From an uncultured Acidimicrobiaceae bacterium (GTDB lineage Bacteria > Actinomycetota > Acidimicrobiia > Acidimicrobiales > SZUA-35): a DNA stretch of 64,000 nt. The translations under genes were made by a program, and so were the position numbers. Location of the stretch: assembly GCA_947259095.1 (NCBI GenBank), contig CAMYLA010000013.1:62001-126000 (forward strand), in the 5' to 3' direction. The notes under the pieces were generated by a model. That model saw only the letters and a program-made list of their open reading frames with translations, searched no databases and was not told the DNA's origin. Positions 53,964-62,806 of the stretch are shown here, piece after piece; within the stretch, counting starts at the first letter, position 1, and every line of letters begins with the position of its first letter.

Positions 53964-55778
53964 CTACTGGGCGATCCAGGCCATGCTCCAGCGGCCCTCG
54001 GCGTTGGGATGCCCAGCGCCGAGCGTGCCGTTCGGCAGCTCCCAGCTGTTCAGGCCCATGATGTCGTCCCGCACGCCGAGGGCGGTTGCGGTGTGACCGG
54101 AGAACCAGATCGGCAGATCTTCCGCCAGCTGCAACATGACTTCTTCGTAGAGCGCATAGCGCGCATCGAAGTCATCGGTCTGGACGGCGGCGACCAGGTT
54201 GGCGAACACATCGGCGTTGAAGTAGTTCGACCAGTTGAGGGGCGACGGGGCGGGCACTCCGGCGGCCTCGGCGATCTCCGCCGTCGGCGGCGCCAGGGCC
54301 GGGTTCAGGAAGGTCGACGGATCCTCATCGCTGGCCACACGCCAGCAGTGGGTGGTGTGCTGACCGACGAAGCCGTTGTCGGAACCGAGTGCATAGTCGA
54401 TGTGGGTCTGCTGATCGTAGTTCGTCAGCTCGACGTTCACCAGCTCGCTCCCGCTCCAGGTCTGCTCCAGCACCTGCATGGCGGCGATCAGGGTCGGATC
54501 GGGCGGGCAGGACAGCTCGGTGTCGATCGGCTCGCCGACGGCCTTGCCGTCGGAGCGCTCCGGGTCGTCGATGTACTCCTGCAGCGACGCAACGCCGGCT
54601 TCGAAGTCGAACTGCGGCCATGCCGCTGCGGCCGCCTCGGAGTACCACGGGGAGTCGGGGCTGAACCACTGGGTACCGGGCAACGAGATGCCGGTGCCGC
54701 CGAGGGCTTCGATCACGTTCTCCTGGCTGTTCATCTGGGTCAGGCCTCGCCGAACCCGGATGTCGTCGAACGGCGGGACGAGCACATTGAACATGCCACC
54801 GCCGACGTTGTTGCCCTGGAACTCGAACAGGAAGATCTCGGAACCCTCCTCGATGGCGACCCTGGCGTCACGGATGGTGCCCTGACGCAGGGTGTGCATG
54901 ACCTGGGTGGTGCCCGAAAGCAGGGAATCGAGCCGGGTCCCCTCATCGGGGATGGGACGGAAGCTGATCCTGTCGAGGTACGGCAGCTGCGTGCCGTTGG
55001 CATCGACACCCCAGTAGTCGGGGTTACGCTCGACGATGGTTTCGTTGTCGAGGTCGCGGCTGACGAACAGGAATGGACCGGTACCGATTGGGTTGTCGTT
55101 GTAGCCGTCGGGATCCGACGCCGCCAGCGACGGTTCGAAGACCATGCCCAGTGGAGCCCGGGACAGGTAGGCCGGGAAGGCCGAGTTGGATGCGCTCAGG
55201 GTGTAGGTGACCTCGAGCTCGCCGGTCGCCTCGACCCCGATGAGGTTCGATGCCGTCACCTGGCCGGCCGAGGTGGTACCGGTCTGCTGAACCGGGAACA
55301 TGTCGGCGATGGTCTGGGCGGTCAACGGCGTGCCGTCGTGGAACGAGATCCCGGACCGCAGGTTGCCGGTCCAGATGGTGAAGTCCTCGTTTGAGGAGAT
55401 GTCCTCCAGCAACCAGCCTTCGTAGGTACCGTCGGACGTGGTCTCCATCAGCTTGTCGTAGATGGTCGGCAACACGTTCATGCAGGGTGACCCGCAGGTG
55501 TCCTCCCAGGGCCGCATGCCGACGATCTCGGCTTCGAGACCGATGGCGATCTCGCCGCCTTGGGTGGCGACCGCATCGGAGGCCGCGACCTCGGTATCGA
55601 CATCACCTTCGGCTTCTTCGCCGGCGGAGGTTTCGGTTTCCCCGTCGCCGTCGGTTTCGGTTTCGCTCGACTCGCCGCTTGCCTCTGCGTCGTCCCCGTC
55701 GTCGCTGCCACATGCGGCCGCGACGAGAGTGAACGCAAGAAGCAACGCGAAGAGCCTGTACAAGCTTCGCTTTGTCAT
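53964..55778 (-). CDS. Oligopeptide/dipeptide-type substrate-binding lipoprotein (system A)
   Basis: A 604-residue SBP_bac_5-type lipoprotein. The lipobox is LVAAAC near residue 22, and an acidic Glu/Thr/Ser linker of about 45 residues follows. The mature part has GGEIAIGLEAEIVGMRPWEDTCGSPCMN, NLRSGISFHDGTPLTAQTIADMF and GPFLFVSRDLDNETIVERNPDYWG. The two early cysteines (TCGSPC) resemble the pair in system B and may bridge. ATG 55778 has GGAGAGGAAA upstream. Sequence is only distantly like the system B protein, so ligand spectra probably differ. Confidence 0.93.
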   Translation of the reverse strand: MTKRSLYRLFALLLAFTLVAAACGSDDGDDAEASGESSETETDGDGETETSAGEEAEGDVDTEVAASDAVATQGGEIAIGLEAEIVGMRPWEDTCGSPCMNVLPTIYDKLMETTSDGTYEGWLLEDISSNEDFTIWTGNLRSGISFHDGTPLTAQTIADMFPVQQTGTTSAGQVTASNLIGVEATGELEVTYTLSASNSAFPAYLSRAPLGMVFEPSLAASDPDGYNDNPIGTGPFLFVSRDLDNETIVERNPDYWGVDANGTQLPYLDRISFRPIPDEGTRLDSLLSGTTQVMHTLRQGTIRDARVAIEEGSEIFLFEFQGNNVGGGMFNVLVPPFDDIRVRRGLTQMNSQENVIEALGGTGISLPGTQWFSPDSPWYSEAAAAAWPQFDFEAGVASLQEYIDDPERSDGKAVGEPIDTELSCPPDPTLIAAMQVLEQTWSGSELVNVELTNYDQQTHIDYALGSDNGFVGQHTTHCWRVASDEDPSTFLNPALAPPTAEIAEAAGVPAPSPLNWSNYFNADVFANLVAAVQTDDFDARYALYEEVMLQLAEDLPIWFSGHTATALGVRDDIMGLNSWELPNGTLGAGHPNAEGRWSMAWIAQ

Positions 55779-55952
55779 GGATTTCCTCTCCCGTTTGATA
55801 CTTGCATTGCGTCGGAGCTTCCTGGCCCTGACGCCTGTCTGAATGAATACATGATTCGCTGTCGACCACATGGTCAGCAACGACAATCGTCGCCAGGTCG
55901 ACATCGGAACGTCCGCCGGCTCGGCCCTCTGCTCGGAGACTGCTTCGAAACG

Positions 55953-56975
55953 CTACACGACCTCCGCCTCGGCGGTATCCAGCTCCACCAAGGGATGATG
56001 GCAGGCAACGAAATGATCCTCTGACACTCTCCGCATCTGTGGCTCCGCCCGCTCACAGATCTCGTCGGCCAGGGGACAGCGGGTCCGGAACCGGCACCCG
56101 GAGGGAGGATCGATCGGTGATGGCAGATCTCCCTCCGCTTCGACCGACTCGTCGAGCTTCACCAGCGGATCGGGAATGGGACTGGAGCCGAGCAGGAGTT
56201 GGGTATAGGGGTGGGCCGGATGGGCGTAGAGCTCGTCCGATTCGGACATCTCGCACATCTTGCCCAGGTACATCACCGCCACCCGGTCGCTGATGTTCTT
56301 CACCACTGCGAGGTCGTGGGCGATGAACACCAGCGTCAGGCCGTACTTCTGCTTCAGATCCTCCAGCATGTTCAGGATCTGGGCCTGGACCGAGACGTCG
56401 AGGGCCGACACCGGCTCGTCGCAGATGATCAGCTCCGGCTCCATGACCAGCGCCCTGGCGATCGAGATCCGCTGGCACTGCCCGCCGGAGAACTCATGGG
56501 GCCGCTTGTAGCGGGCCGCATCGGGATCGATGCCGACGGCGTGGAGCAACTCGCTCACCAGCGCCCACTGCTCGTCGTTGTCTGACGGGCCCCAGACCCG
56601 GAGGGGCTCGGCCACCACATCACCGATCCGCCGCCGAGGATTCAACGAAGAGATCGGATCCTGGAAGATCATCTGGAGATCGGTACGGTGCTCCCGCATC
56701 TGCTCCGGCCCGAGCTGGGTGAGGTCCTCGCCGTCGAGGACCACCGCGCCCGACGTCGGCTTCGGGAGTTGCAGCAGCGCCCGACCGGTGGTGGATTTGC
56801 CACACCCGGACTCACCGACGAGGCCGAGGGTCTCCCCCCGGGCGATGTCGAAGCTGATGCCGCTGACCGCATGGACCTTCCTGCCACGCCCGGCGTCAAA
56901 CTCCACGGTGAGACCTTCCACCCTCAGCAGCGTCTCGTCCTCTGGCCGAAGGTGGGCCTTCCCCGAGCCGGCCAT
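55953..56975 (-). CDS. Oligopeptide ABC transporter ATP-binding protein, OppF-like (system A)
   Basis: A 340-residue ATPase of ordinary size. Walker A is GESGCGKST, the Q-loop is MIFQDPISSLNPRRRI, the signature is FSGGQCQRIS, Walker B is LIICDEPVSALD, and the switch histidine is FIAHDL. The C-terminal cysteine cluster is GCRFRTRCPLADEIC and FVACH. It is the closest relative of the system B ATPase in the window; both start AGSGKAHLR. It has only 35 residues between the EPL of the Q-loop region and the signature. Its ATG overlaps the OppD-like stop by one base. Confidence 0.95.
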   Translation of the reverse strand: MAGSGKAHLRPEDETLLRVEGLTVEFDAGRGRKVHAVSGISFDIARGETLGLVGESGCGKSTTGRALLQLPKPTSGAVVLDGEDLTQLGPEQMREHRTDLQMIFQDPISSLNPRRRIGDVVAEPLRVWGPSDNDEQWALVSELLHAVGIDPDAARYKRPHEFSGGQCQRISIARALVMEPELIICDEPVSALDVSVQAQILNMLEDLKQKYGLTLVFIAHDLAVVKNISDRVAVMYLGKMCEMSESDELYAHPAHPYTQLLLGSSPIPDPLVKLDESVEAEGDLPSPIDPPSGCRFRTRCPLADEICERAEPQMRRVSEDHFVACHHPLVELDTAEAEVV

Positions 56976-58054
56976 CAGCCTGTCACTCCCTGGTCGATGA
57001 GCTCCTCGGTGGCCTGGATCTCCCCCGCCACCGCCAGGGCCTGAGGCAGACCCGCCTCGAGGTTGTGCTCGTAGGCCCGACGGTTCTCCTCGCTCCCCAC
57101 CGGAAACCAGCAGGCGAAGGTGTGATCGGGGCCGGCCGCGGGGGCCAGCGGCGGCTCCTCCTCACGGCAACGGGCTTGGGCGTATGGGCAGCGGGGGGCG
57201 AAGCTGCAGCCCGTCGGCGGGCTCATCAGATCCGGCGGGCGGCCGGCGATCGCCGCCAGCTTGGTGTGTTTCGGCTGGTCCACCTTGGGGATGGCCTTGA
57301 GCAGCGCCTCGGTGTAGGGGTGGCGCATGTCGGCGAACAACTGGCCGGTCGGTGCCTTCTCGACGACCTTGCCGGCATACATCACGGCGATCTGATCGGT
57401 CCGGCCGGCCACGACCCCGAGATCGTGGGTGACCAGGATCATCGTCATGAAACGGTCCCGCTGCTGGCTGGCCAGGAGATTGAGGATCTGATGCTGGACC
57501 GTGACATCGAGGGCGGTGGTCGGCTCGTCTGCGAACAGCATCTTGGGCCCGCAGGCCAGGGCAATGGCGATACAGACCCGTTGCCGCATCCCCCCGGACA
57601 GCTCGTGTGGGTAGTTGGATATCCGGGCCTCGGGTTCGGGAATTCGAACGCTCCGCAGGAGCTGGACCGCGTTCTCCTCGGCCTCGGACTTCGAGAAGTC
57701 GAGGTGGTAGCGGAGGTGCTCGGTGAGCTGCCGGCCGATCTTGACCACCGGGTTGAGCGACGTCATCGGGTCCTGGAACACCATGGCCATCTCGATGCCC
57801 CAGAGCTTCTTCATCTCCTTTGCCGAGAGATCGAGCAGCTCGGTTCCGTCGTAGATCACCGAGCCGGTGGAGATGGCGTTGTCTGCGATGTTCAGCCGCA
57901 TGACCGACCGGCTGAGAACGGTTTTACCGGAGCCCGATTCGCCGACGATGCCGAGGGTGGAGCCACGAGGCAACGAGAACGACACCCCATCGACCGCCTT
58001 GACCACGCCGGCCTGGGTCTCGAAATGGGTTCGGAGATCGTCGACGACCAGCAG
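56975..58054 (-). CDS. Oligopeptide ABC transporter ATP-binding protein, OppD-like (system A), unusual start
   Basis: An OppD-type ATPase with Walker [11 protein letters not shown]-loop [13 protein letters not shown], signature LSGGMRQRV, Walker [13 protein letters not shown] and the C-terminal cysteine cluster ([15 protein letters not shown]). The frame is open up to a stop at 58109-58111, and residues upstream of the first GTG (58006) match the family start: [16 protein letters not shown]. No ATG, GTG or TTG lies in frame between 58006 and 58108. I place the start at the CTG at 58054, preceded by GAGG (58060-58063), but this is a guess. If the protein began at 58006 it would lack the first beta strand. 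It is the first gene of system A. Confidence 0.85.
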   Translation of the reverse strand: MLVVDDLRTHFETQAGVVKAVDGVSFSLPRGSTLGIVGESGSGKTVLSRSVMRLNIADNAISTGSVIYDGTELLDLSAKEMKKLWGIEMAMVFQDPMTSLNPVVKIGRQLTEHLRYHLDFSKSEAEENAVQLLRSVRIPEPEARISNYPHELSGGMRQRVCIAIALACGPKMLFADEPTTALDVTVQHQILNLLASQQRDRFMTMILVTHDLGVVAGRTDQIAVMYAGKVVEKAPTGQLFADMRHPYTEALLKAIPKVDQPKHTKLAAIAGRPPDLMSPPTGCSFAPRCPYAQARCREEEPPLAPAAGPDHTFACWFPVGSEENRRAYEHNLEAGLPQALAVAGEIQATEELIDQGVTG

Positions 58055-58203
58055 GTCACCCTCGGGCCAACGGCGCCGATCGTCGATGTCTCTGATGTAG
58101 CAAGATGCTTATGGCACCACACATCGGGCCCCAGCGCAATAATCGACCATCGACCACAACCGAGGTGTCACAAAACCTTCAACCACGGAGAACGGCCCGA
58201 CCG

Positions 58204-59298
58204 CTATCGCGCCCGGACCACATCGGCGGTCTCCCGTAGACCGAGCGGTTCGTGAGGCCCGACGATCAACAGCTCGAGCACCCCGGTCCCCCGGCGATCA
58301 CCGCTGCGGGCCTCGACGATGTGCTGGACGTGGAAGTTCCCGGGATGAGCGGGATCGAGCTCGTCGAGCACGACCCGCTCGACCTCCACCACGTCGTCGC
58401 CGACCCACGAGCCATGGCGGAATCTGGGATGGCCGTAGCCGACGCCGGACATCTGGAATCGAGCCAGCGGCGTCAGTTCGACGACGATCTCCTCGGCCCG
58501 CCACGGCTGCAGCCGGAGGCCGGCGGTTCGCATCCACCGCGTCCCCGGTTCCAGTTCCAGGTCGTAGTCGACCGAGGCCATCTGCTCGACCGGCTGCAAC
58601 CATGGCTCGGTCCCCGGCCGTAACAGGTCGGCGGCGAAGCCACCGTCGTGCCATCGGGAGCCGTCGGCACGCTCGTTGACATCGAGGTGAATTGCGCCAT
58701 CGTCGAAGTTGACCGGGGTCCACAGCCAGAAGAACTGCGGGGCAACCGGCGGGCTGTCGGTCCCCCGTCCACCCCGCTGACCCCACGACCGGTCCCGACA
58801 GCCCCTCGTGCCGGTCACGTCGATGGTCGAGCCGTCGACCCGGGCGCTGCCGGTCCAGTCACCGAACTGGGTGTATCGGGTGTAGTCGAAGACGCCGAGC
58901 GAGAGGTGGTGGTTTGAGAAGCGGGGCTCCTCGATCGGCGGGGTCCTGGCTGCGAACCGGGCCTCGATGCCGACCTCGGGATGATCGACGGCGATCGTGA
59001 TGGCCGACATCGGCCGATCGATGTCGATCGTGATCGGGCCCACGGTGGTGCGGCGGCGATCGGCCCCCAGCCGCCCGCTGGCGTAGACGGAGTGCTGGAC
59101 CCCGTCGACCATGACGCACAGGGCGCCGTCGATGATCCGCCGGTTGGGATACACCCCGAGAGCCAGGGCGAAGAACACCGAACCATCGGCGCTGTAGCCG
59201 TTGAAGAAGTAGCGGTCGTAGGCGTTGGTCCCGAGGCTGTTCTCGGTGATCGACACCGGCGTCTGGTGGATCGGGAAGTCATCGAGTGGGTCGAGCAT
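58204..59298 (-). CDS. Lipocalin-like protein of unknown function (AttH/CrtC-like fold suspected)
   Basis: A 364-residue, beta-strand-rich protein with many aromatic and arginine residues, for example YDRYFFNGYSADGSVFFALALGVYPNR, TGTRGCRDRSWGQRG and PQFFWLWTPVNFDDGAIHLD. Two-domain proteins with this RDRSWG stretch belong to the hydroxyneurosporene synthase (CrtC)/AttH-like and DUF7064/7065 group, in which a lipocalin-like pair acts on or binds hydrophobic terpenoids. I cannot see a substrate. There is no signal peptide. It follows the hydrolase gene by 56 bases on the same strand and is probably cotranscribed with it. Confidence 0.72.
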   Translation of the reverse strand: MLDPLDDFPIHQTPVSITENSLGTNAYDRYFFNGYSADGSVFFALALGVYPNRRIIDGALCVMVDGVQHSVYASGRLGADRRRTTVGPITIDIDRPMSAITIAVDHPEVGIEARFAARTPPIEEPRFSNHHLSLGVFDYTRYTQFGDWTGSARVDGSTIDVTGTRGCRDRSWGQRGGRGTDSPPVAPQFFWLWTPVNFDDGAIHLDVNERADGSRWHDGGFAADLLRPGTEPWLQPVEQMASVDYDLELEPGTRWMRTAGLRLQPWRAEEIVVELTPLARFQMSGVGYGHPRFRHGSWVGDDVVEVERVVLDELDPAHPGNFHVQHIVEARSGDRRGTGVLELLIVGPHEPLGLRETADVVRAR

Positions 59299-59354
59299 GA
59301 CCAGCGGATCTCCTGGGTCGTTTCTTCGGTTTCAGCGGCCCGCCTCCCGGGTCC

Positions 59355-60293
59355 TCAATGCCCGAGCTCGTCGGCGAGGAACTCATCGACGGTTCGGATC
59401 GCTTCCTGCAGGTGGGCCCGGCCGTCGGGGCCGGTGTAGTAGTGGGTTGCACCCACGATCTGGTGGATTCGTTTCCGATCGTGGGGTATCACCTCGAACA
59501 ACCGGTTGGTGTGGCTCGGGGTGCAGGCATCGTCGGCGGTGTTGCCCACCACCAGCACCGGCACGCTCACACCCGCTGCGGCGCCAAGGGCATCGCCCCG
59601 GGCGTGATCGAAGCTCCATTGGCTGAGCCAGCTGCGCAGGGTCGAGAACCGGGCCAGGCCGACCGGCCCGTCGTTGACGATGCGTGGATCGCCGAGGTAG
59701 CACCAGCCCGGTCGGCGGTCGCTGGGATCGATGGCCGGATCGAGCCATCGTGGATCGGCCATGGTCCCGTTGACGATGAAGGCCCGCTCCTCGTTGTGGC
59801 GGCCCTCGGCCCGCAGCGCCCCAAGTTGAGCCAGCACCCAATCGGTGATGCGGCGGTTGCGGGCGACCTGGGCCTCACGGAACCGGGTCACATAGTCGGC
59901 CCGGTACGGCGGCTGGTTCGGATTGGCCGGATCGTAGAGGTTGAGTTCGGGGTCGCGGTCGGACACGACCTTCTCCATGATCAGCGCCGAATCGCTCCCC
60001 CGGTAGCGGGAGTTGGCCCAGATCACGTGATGACCGGCCCTGGCCAGACCGGACACGATCGGCAGGTACATCCCGCCACCGGTGGGGTGCATGAAGATGA
60101 GCGCGGTTCGATCCTCGGCCACCGAACCGGCAGGCCGGACCAGGTGGCAGTCGAGGCCGATCACATCACCGCCACCACCGTAGGTGTCGCTGAACGCCGC
60201 ATCCTCACGATGGACGACCACATAGGCGACCCGCTCGCAGCCCGGTGGTGTTCCCGGCGGAGGTGCGCTCCGGTCGTGGTTCGGCTCACTCAC
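59355..60293 (-). CDS. Alpha/beta-hydrolase-like protein
   Basis: A 312-residue protein with an alpha/beta-hydrolase layout. The oxyanion-type segment is FMHPTGGG, followed by the ANSRYRGSDSAL strand. The expected nucleophile elbow is not a classic GxSxG; the region near QWSFDHARGD may hold the serine. A VPVLVVGNTADDACTP loop carries the acid, and GATHYYTGP carries the histidine. The GTG start overlaps nothing, and no good ribosome site is visible. The context with a lipocalin-like gene suggests action on a lipid or terpenoid ester, which is inference. Confidence 0.8.
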   Translation of the reverse strand: MSEPNHDRSAPPPGTPPGCERVAYVVVHREDAAFSDTYGGGGDVIGLDCHLVRPAGSVAEDRTALIFMHPTGGGMYLPIVSGLARAGHHVIWANSRYRGSDSALIMEKVVSDRDPELNLYDPANPNQPPYRADYVTRFREAQVARNRRITDWVLAQLGALRAEGRHNEERAFIVNGTMADPRWLDPAIDPSDRRPGWCYLGDPRIVNDGPVGLARFSTLRSWLSQWSFDHARGDALGAAAGVSVPVLVVGNTADDACTPSHTNRLFEVIPHDRKRIHQIVGATHYYTGPDGRAHLQEAIRTVDEFLADELGH

Positions 60294-60413
60294 CGGCCCA
60301 TTGTCACGCAAACGCCGGGCTTCGTCGATCCACACCGGCTCAGAGCGCCCGCTCGGAGCGGGCCCCGGGGGATCGGGCCGGGCCCGCTCCCCCGGTGCTA
60401 TCGTTGTCCGCCG

Positions 60414-60752
60414 ATGGCACGGACCCACCGGCAGCGCCGGATCTACGACCAGCCGCAGGCCGAGGTACGTCAGGCCGTCGAGCGGGCAATGTACGAGTTG
60501 GGTCTGGAGATCAAGCCGGACTCCACCGAGTACGAGGTTCGCGGGGTCCACTCGATGAGCACCCTGTCCTGGGGGGAGCAGGTCAAGGTGCTGCTGGCCA
60601 CCTTCCCCGGTGGCGGCACCCAGGTCGTCGCCGAATCGAAGCTGGTCTTCGGCTTCGTCGACTGGGGCCGGAACACCTCAAACGTCGAGGGGCTGTTCGG
60701 CTCCATGGCCGCATTGCTCGGACCCGGGGAGGCGGCCCCACTGGAACCGTAA
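60414..60752 (+). CDS. Small protein of unknown function
   Basis: A 112-residue basic protein with an alternating fold: helix AEVRQAVERAMYELGLEI, strand-rich STEYEVRGVHSMSTLSWGEQVKV, then FPGGGTQVVAESKLVFGFVDWGRN and a helix to the end. It lacks signal and membrane parts. It looks like a small conserved domain but I cannot name the family. It is transcribed away from the hydrolase across 120 bases. Confidence 0.7.
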   Translation: MARTHRQRRIYDQPQAEVRQAVERAMYELGLEIKPDSTEYEVRGVHSMSTLSWGEQVKVLLATFPGGGTQVVAESKLVFGFVDWGRNTSNVEGLFGSMAALLGPGEAAPLEP

Positions 60753-60851
60753 GCGTTCCAGCAAAGACATCAGAACCGGAATCGTAAGAATTCCCCGATG
60801 TAAACGCCCGGCCGCTTCTGCACTAAGGTGCCAATGGGGTCAACGGGAATC

Positions 60852-61910
60852 ATGACGGCGGACGAAGGGTCGAACCCACAGCAGCGGCAACCACACCGTC
60901 GGCGCGCCATCATTTGGCTGCTCGGCGCCGCCGCGCTGGCGCTGCTGGTCGGCTGCGGCGGGGAGGCGTCCTCGGGTCTTGGCAACGAGCCCCTGCCCGC
61001 GACCACCCGCCCCACCCCCACGACCATCCCCGTCGACACCGGCCCCACCATCGACTTCGACCGGCTGCCAAACCAGAGCAGCACCCCACTGCCGGAGGAC
61101 GCAACCGCAACCGAGGTGGCGGCGGTGGTCGACGACATGCGGGGCCCGACCGACGACATCTCCGAACAGCTGGCCCGGCTGGCTCCGTTCGTCGATTTCG
61201 AGACACCGACGAATTCGCAGATCACCGACCTCTCCCTCTCGGTGGCCACCGCCGATGAGGAGCAAGTCCGGATCTCGGCTCGGGTTGCGCTGCGAAGCCC
61301 GTTGCCGCCGGCCGAGCTGGCAGAGCACTTCGACATCGATCGCCGGTCCGAGGCCTGGTTCATGGTCAGCGAGGTCGACGAAATCGTTGACCGGGCGGCC
61401 AGGATCACCCAGGTCTATCGAAAGCCTGGCCGCTCAGGTGACGAGACCGAACTGACGGTCACCATCACCGACGGACCGTTCACGGTCTACGAGGTGGACT
61501 ACCGGGTCGAGATCGAGCCCGACGCCGAAGACGGCGCAGATGACGACGCAGCAGACAGCGTGGACACCCTGGCGTCGTTGCTGGCCTGGCAGGAGGCCAT
61601 CCGGCTGCCCCAGTCGGCCGACTTCGTCGAAACGAGGATCAGCACCGCCGACGATCTCGGCAAGCTCGAAGTGGTCTACGAGATCCCCGGCGAAACGGCG
61701 GCCGCAGTCCGGGAGAACATCAGCCGGCTGGTTCGCCCCGCCGAGTTCGAAACTCCGGCGTCCGACGGCAGCGGAGAGAATGCGGCGCCGCTGGTGTTGG
61801 TCGACACCGACCAGCGGCGATTCCTGGTGGAGTTCGCGGTCACGAGGGAGCCGGAGCTCATCGAGACCATCATCTCCACCGAGTTCGGACTGCAACCGAT
61901 CGATCCCTGA
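60852..61910 (+). CDS. Lipoprotein of unknown function
   Basis: A 352-residue protein. After RRRAIIWLLGAAALALLVGC (lipobox LVGC) there is a Thr/Pro linker, then acidic alpha/beta stretches. Two halves have partly similar wording, around ISARVALRSPLPPAELAEHF and KLEVVYEIPGETAAAVRENI, so it may be a duplicated domain. ATG 60852 follows a GGGA; ATG 60834 or GTG 60828 are possible. Function unknown; it would sit on the outer face of the membrane. Confidence 0.78.
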   Translation: MTADEGSNPQQRQPHRRRAIIWLLGAAALALLVGCGGEASSGLGNEPLPATTRPTPTTIPVDTGPTIDFDRLPNQSSTPLPEDATATEVAAVVDDMRGPTDDISEQLARLAPFVDFETPTNSQITDLSLSVATADEEQVRISARVALRSPLPPAELAEHFDIDRRSEAWFMVSEVDEIVDRAARITQVYRKPGRSGDETELTVTITDGPFTVYEVDYRVEIEPDAEDGADDDAADSVDTLASLLAWQEAIRLPQSADFVETRISTADDLGKLEVVYEIPGETAAAVRENISRLVRPAEFETPASDGSGENAAPLVLVDTDQRRFLVEFAVTREPELIETIISTEFGLQPIDP

Positions 61911-61935
61911 GCCCCGGCGGCGATCGCACCGAACA

Positions 61936-62184
61936 TCAAGGCCGGCAGCCGAGCACCTCCCAGCCGACCTCGGCCGGATCCCAGGCCAGCACCGGTCTGC
62001 GGCCATCGACCGGGGGCAATTCGAGGGTCACCCCGCAATCGGACACCCGCAGTACTGCGTCGCCACCGCCGCCGGTCTCGACCGGCTCGTTCCCCATCGG
62101 CTCGCTGTCGGGCTCGGAGATCGTCAACGCCAGACCGTGACCGGTCGGGCGATACTGCACACACACTTTTCGGATTGCAGCCAT
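61936..62184 (-). CDS. Small protein of unknown function
   Basis: An 82-residue frame with codon use like the neighbours (third positions mostly G or C). It reads MAAIRKVCVQYRPTGHGLALT, a variable acidic middle, DCGVTLELPPVDGRRPVL and GWEVLGCRP. A polypeptide of strand-turn type with three cysteines is suggested. No strong ribosome site was seen, so the call is modest. It is between the lipoprotein and the dehydroquinase, facing the lipoprotein tail. Confidence 0.5.
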   Translation of the reverse strand: MAAIRKVCVQYRPTGHGLALTISEPDSEPMGNEPVETGGGGDAVLRVSDCGVTLELPPVDGRRPVLAWDPAEVGWEVLGCRP

Positions 62185-62353
62185 ACCATTGAGACGCACC
62201 AACCGGGACGTTGGTTCTGACGATTGCGTTACGAACCCGTCTCGACCGGACCGAGCTGTCGATGGGAGTGGTCGTGTCACCCGAAACATGCGCCGAAAGA
62301 CCCTGGGCCACCCGATCGTCGGCGATCGACGAAACCGTCCGGGCCTTTGACCG

Positions 62354-62806
62354 ATGAGCGATCGTCGGGTTCTGGTTCTCAACGGGCCGAACCTCAACCT
62401 GCTCGGCACGAGGGAGCCGGAGATCTACGGCTCGGAATCGCTGGCCGAGATCATCGACCGGCTGACCGTCGCCGGCCGTGAGCTCGGGTGCGAGATCCGG
62501 CACCTGCAGTCCAACGCCGAAGGGGCGTTGATCGACGCCATCCACGACGCCATGTCGTGGGCCGACGGCGTGGTGTTCAACGCCGGCGGCTACACCCACA
62601 CAAGTGTGGCCCTGCGCGACGCCATCAGCGCCTGCCGGCTGCCGGTGGTGGAGACCCACCTCTCGAACGTGCACGCCAGGGAGGAGTTCCGCCACCGATC
62701 CCTGCTGGCCCCGGTATGCCTCGGGGTGGTGGCCGGCTTCGGGTCAGACGGTTACCGGATCGCCCTCACCGGACTCCTCAACCACCTCGAGCGGACCGGG
62801 AGCTGA
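62354..62806 (+). CDS. aroQ: 3-dehydroquinate dehydratase, type II
   Basis: A 150-residue dodecamer-forming enzyme of the shikimate pathway that removes water from 3-dehydroquinate. The start VLVLNGPNLNLLGTREPEIYG holds the active-site arginine and tyrosine (R of GTRE, Y of EIYG). NAGGYTHTSVALRDAI, VVETHLSNVHAREEFRH with the catalytic histidine, and GFGSDGYRIAL follow. Full length. No other shikimate genes are nearby. Its last 63 bases overlap the convergent efflux pump gene. Confidence 0.96.
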   Translation: MSDRRVLVLNGPNLNLLGTREPEIYGSESLAEIIDRLTVAGRELGCEIRHLQSNAEGALIDAIHDAMSWADGVVFNAGGYTHTSVALRDAISACRLPVVETHLSNVHAREEFRHRSLLAPVCLGVVAGFGSDGYRIALTGLLNHLERTGS

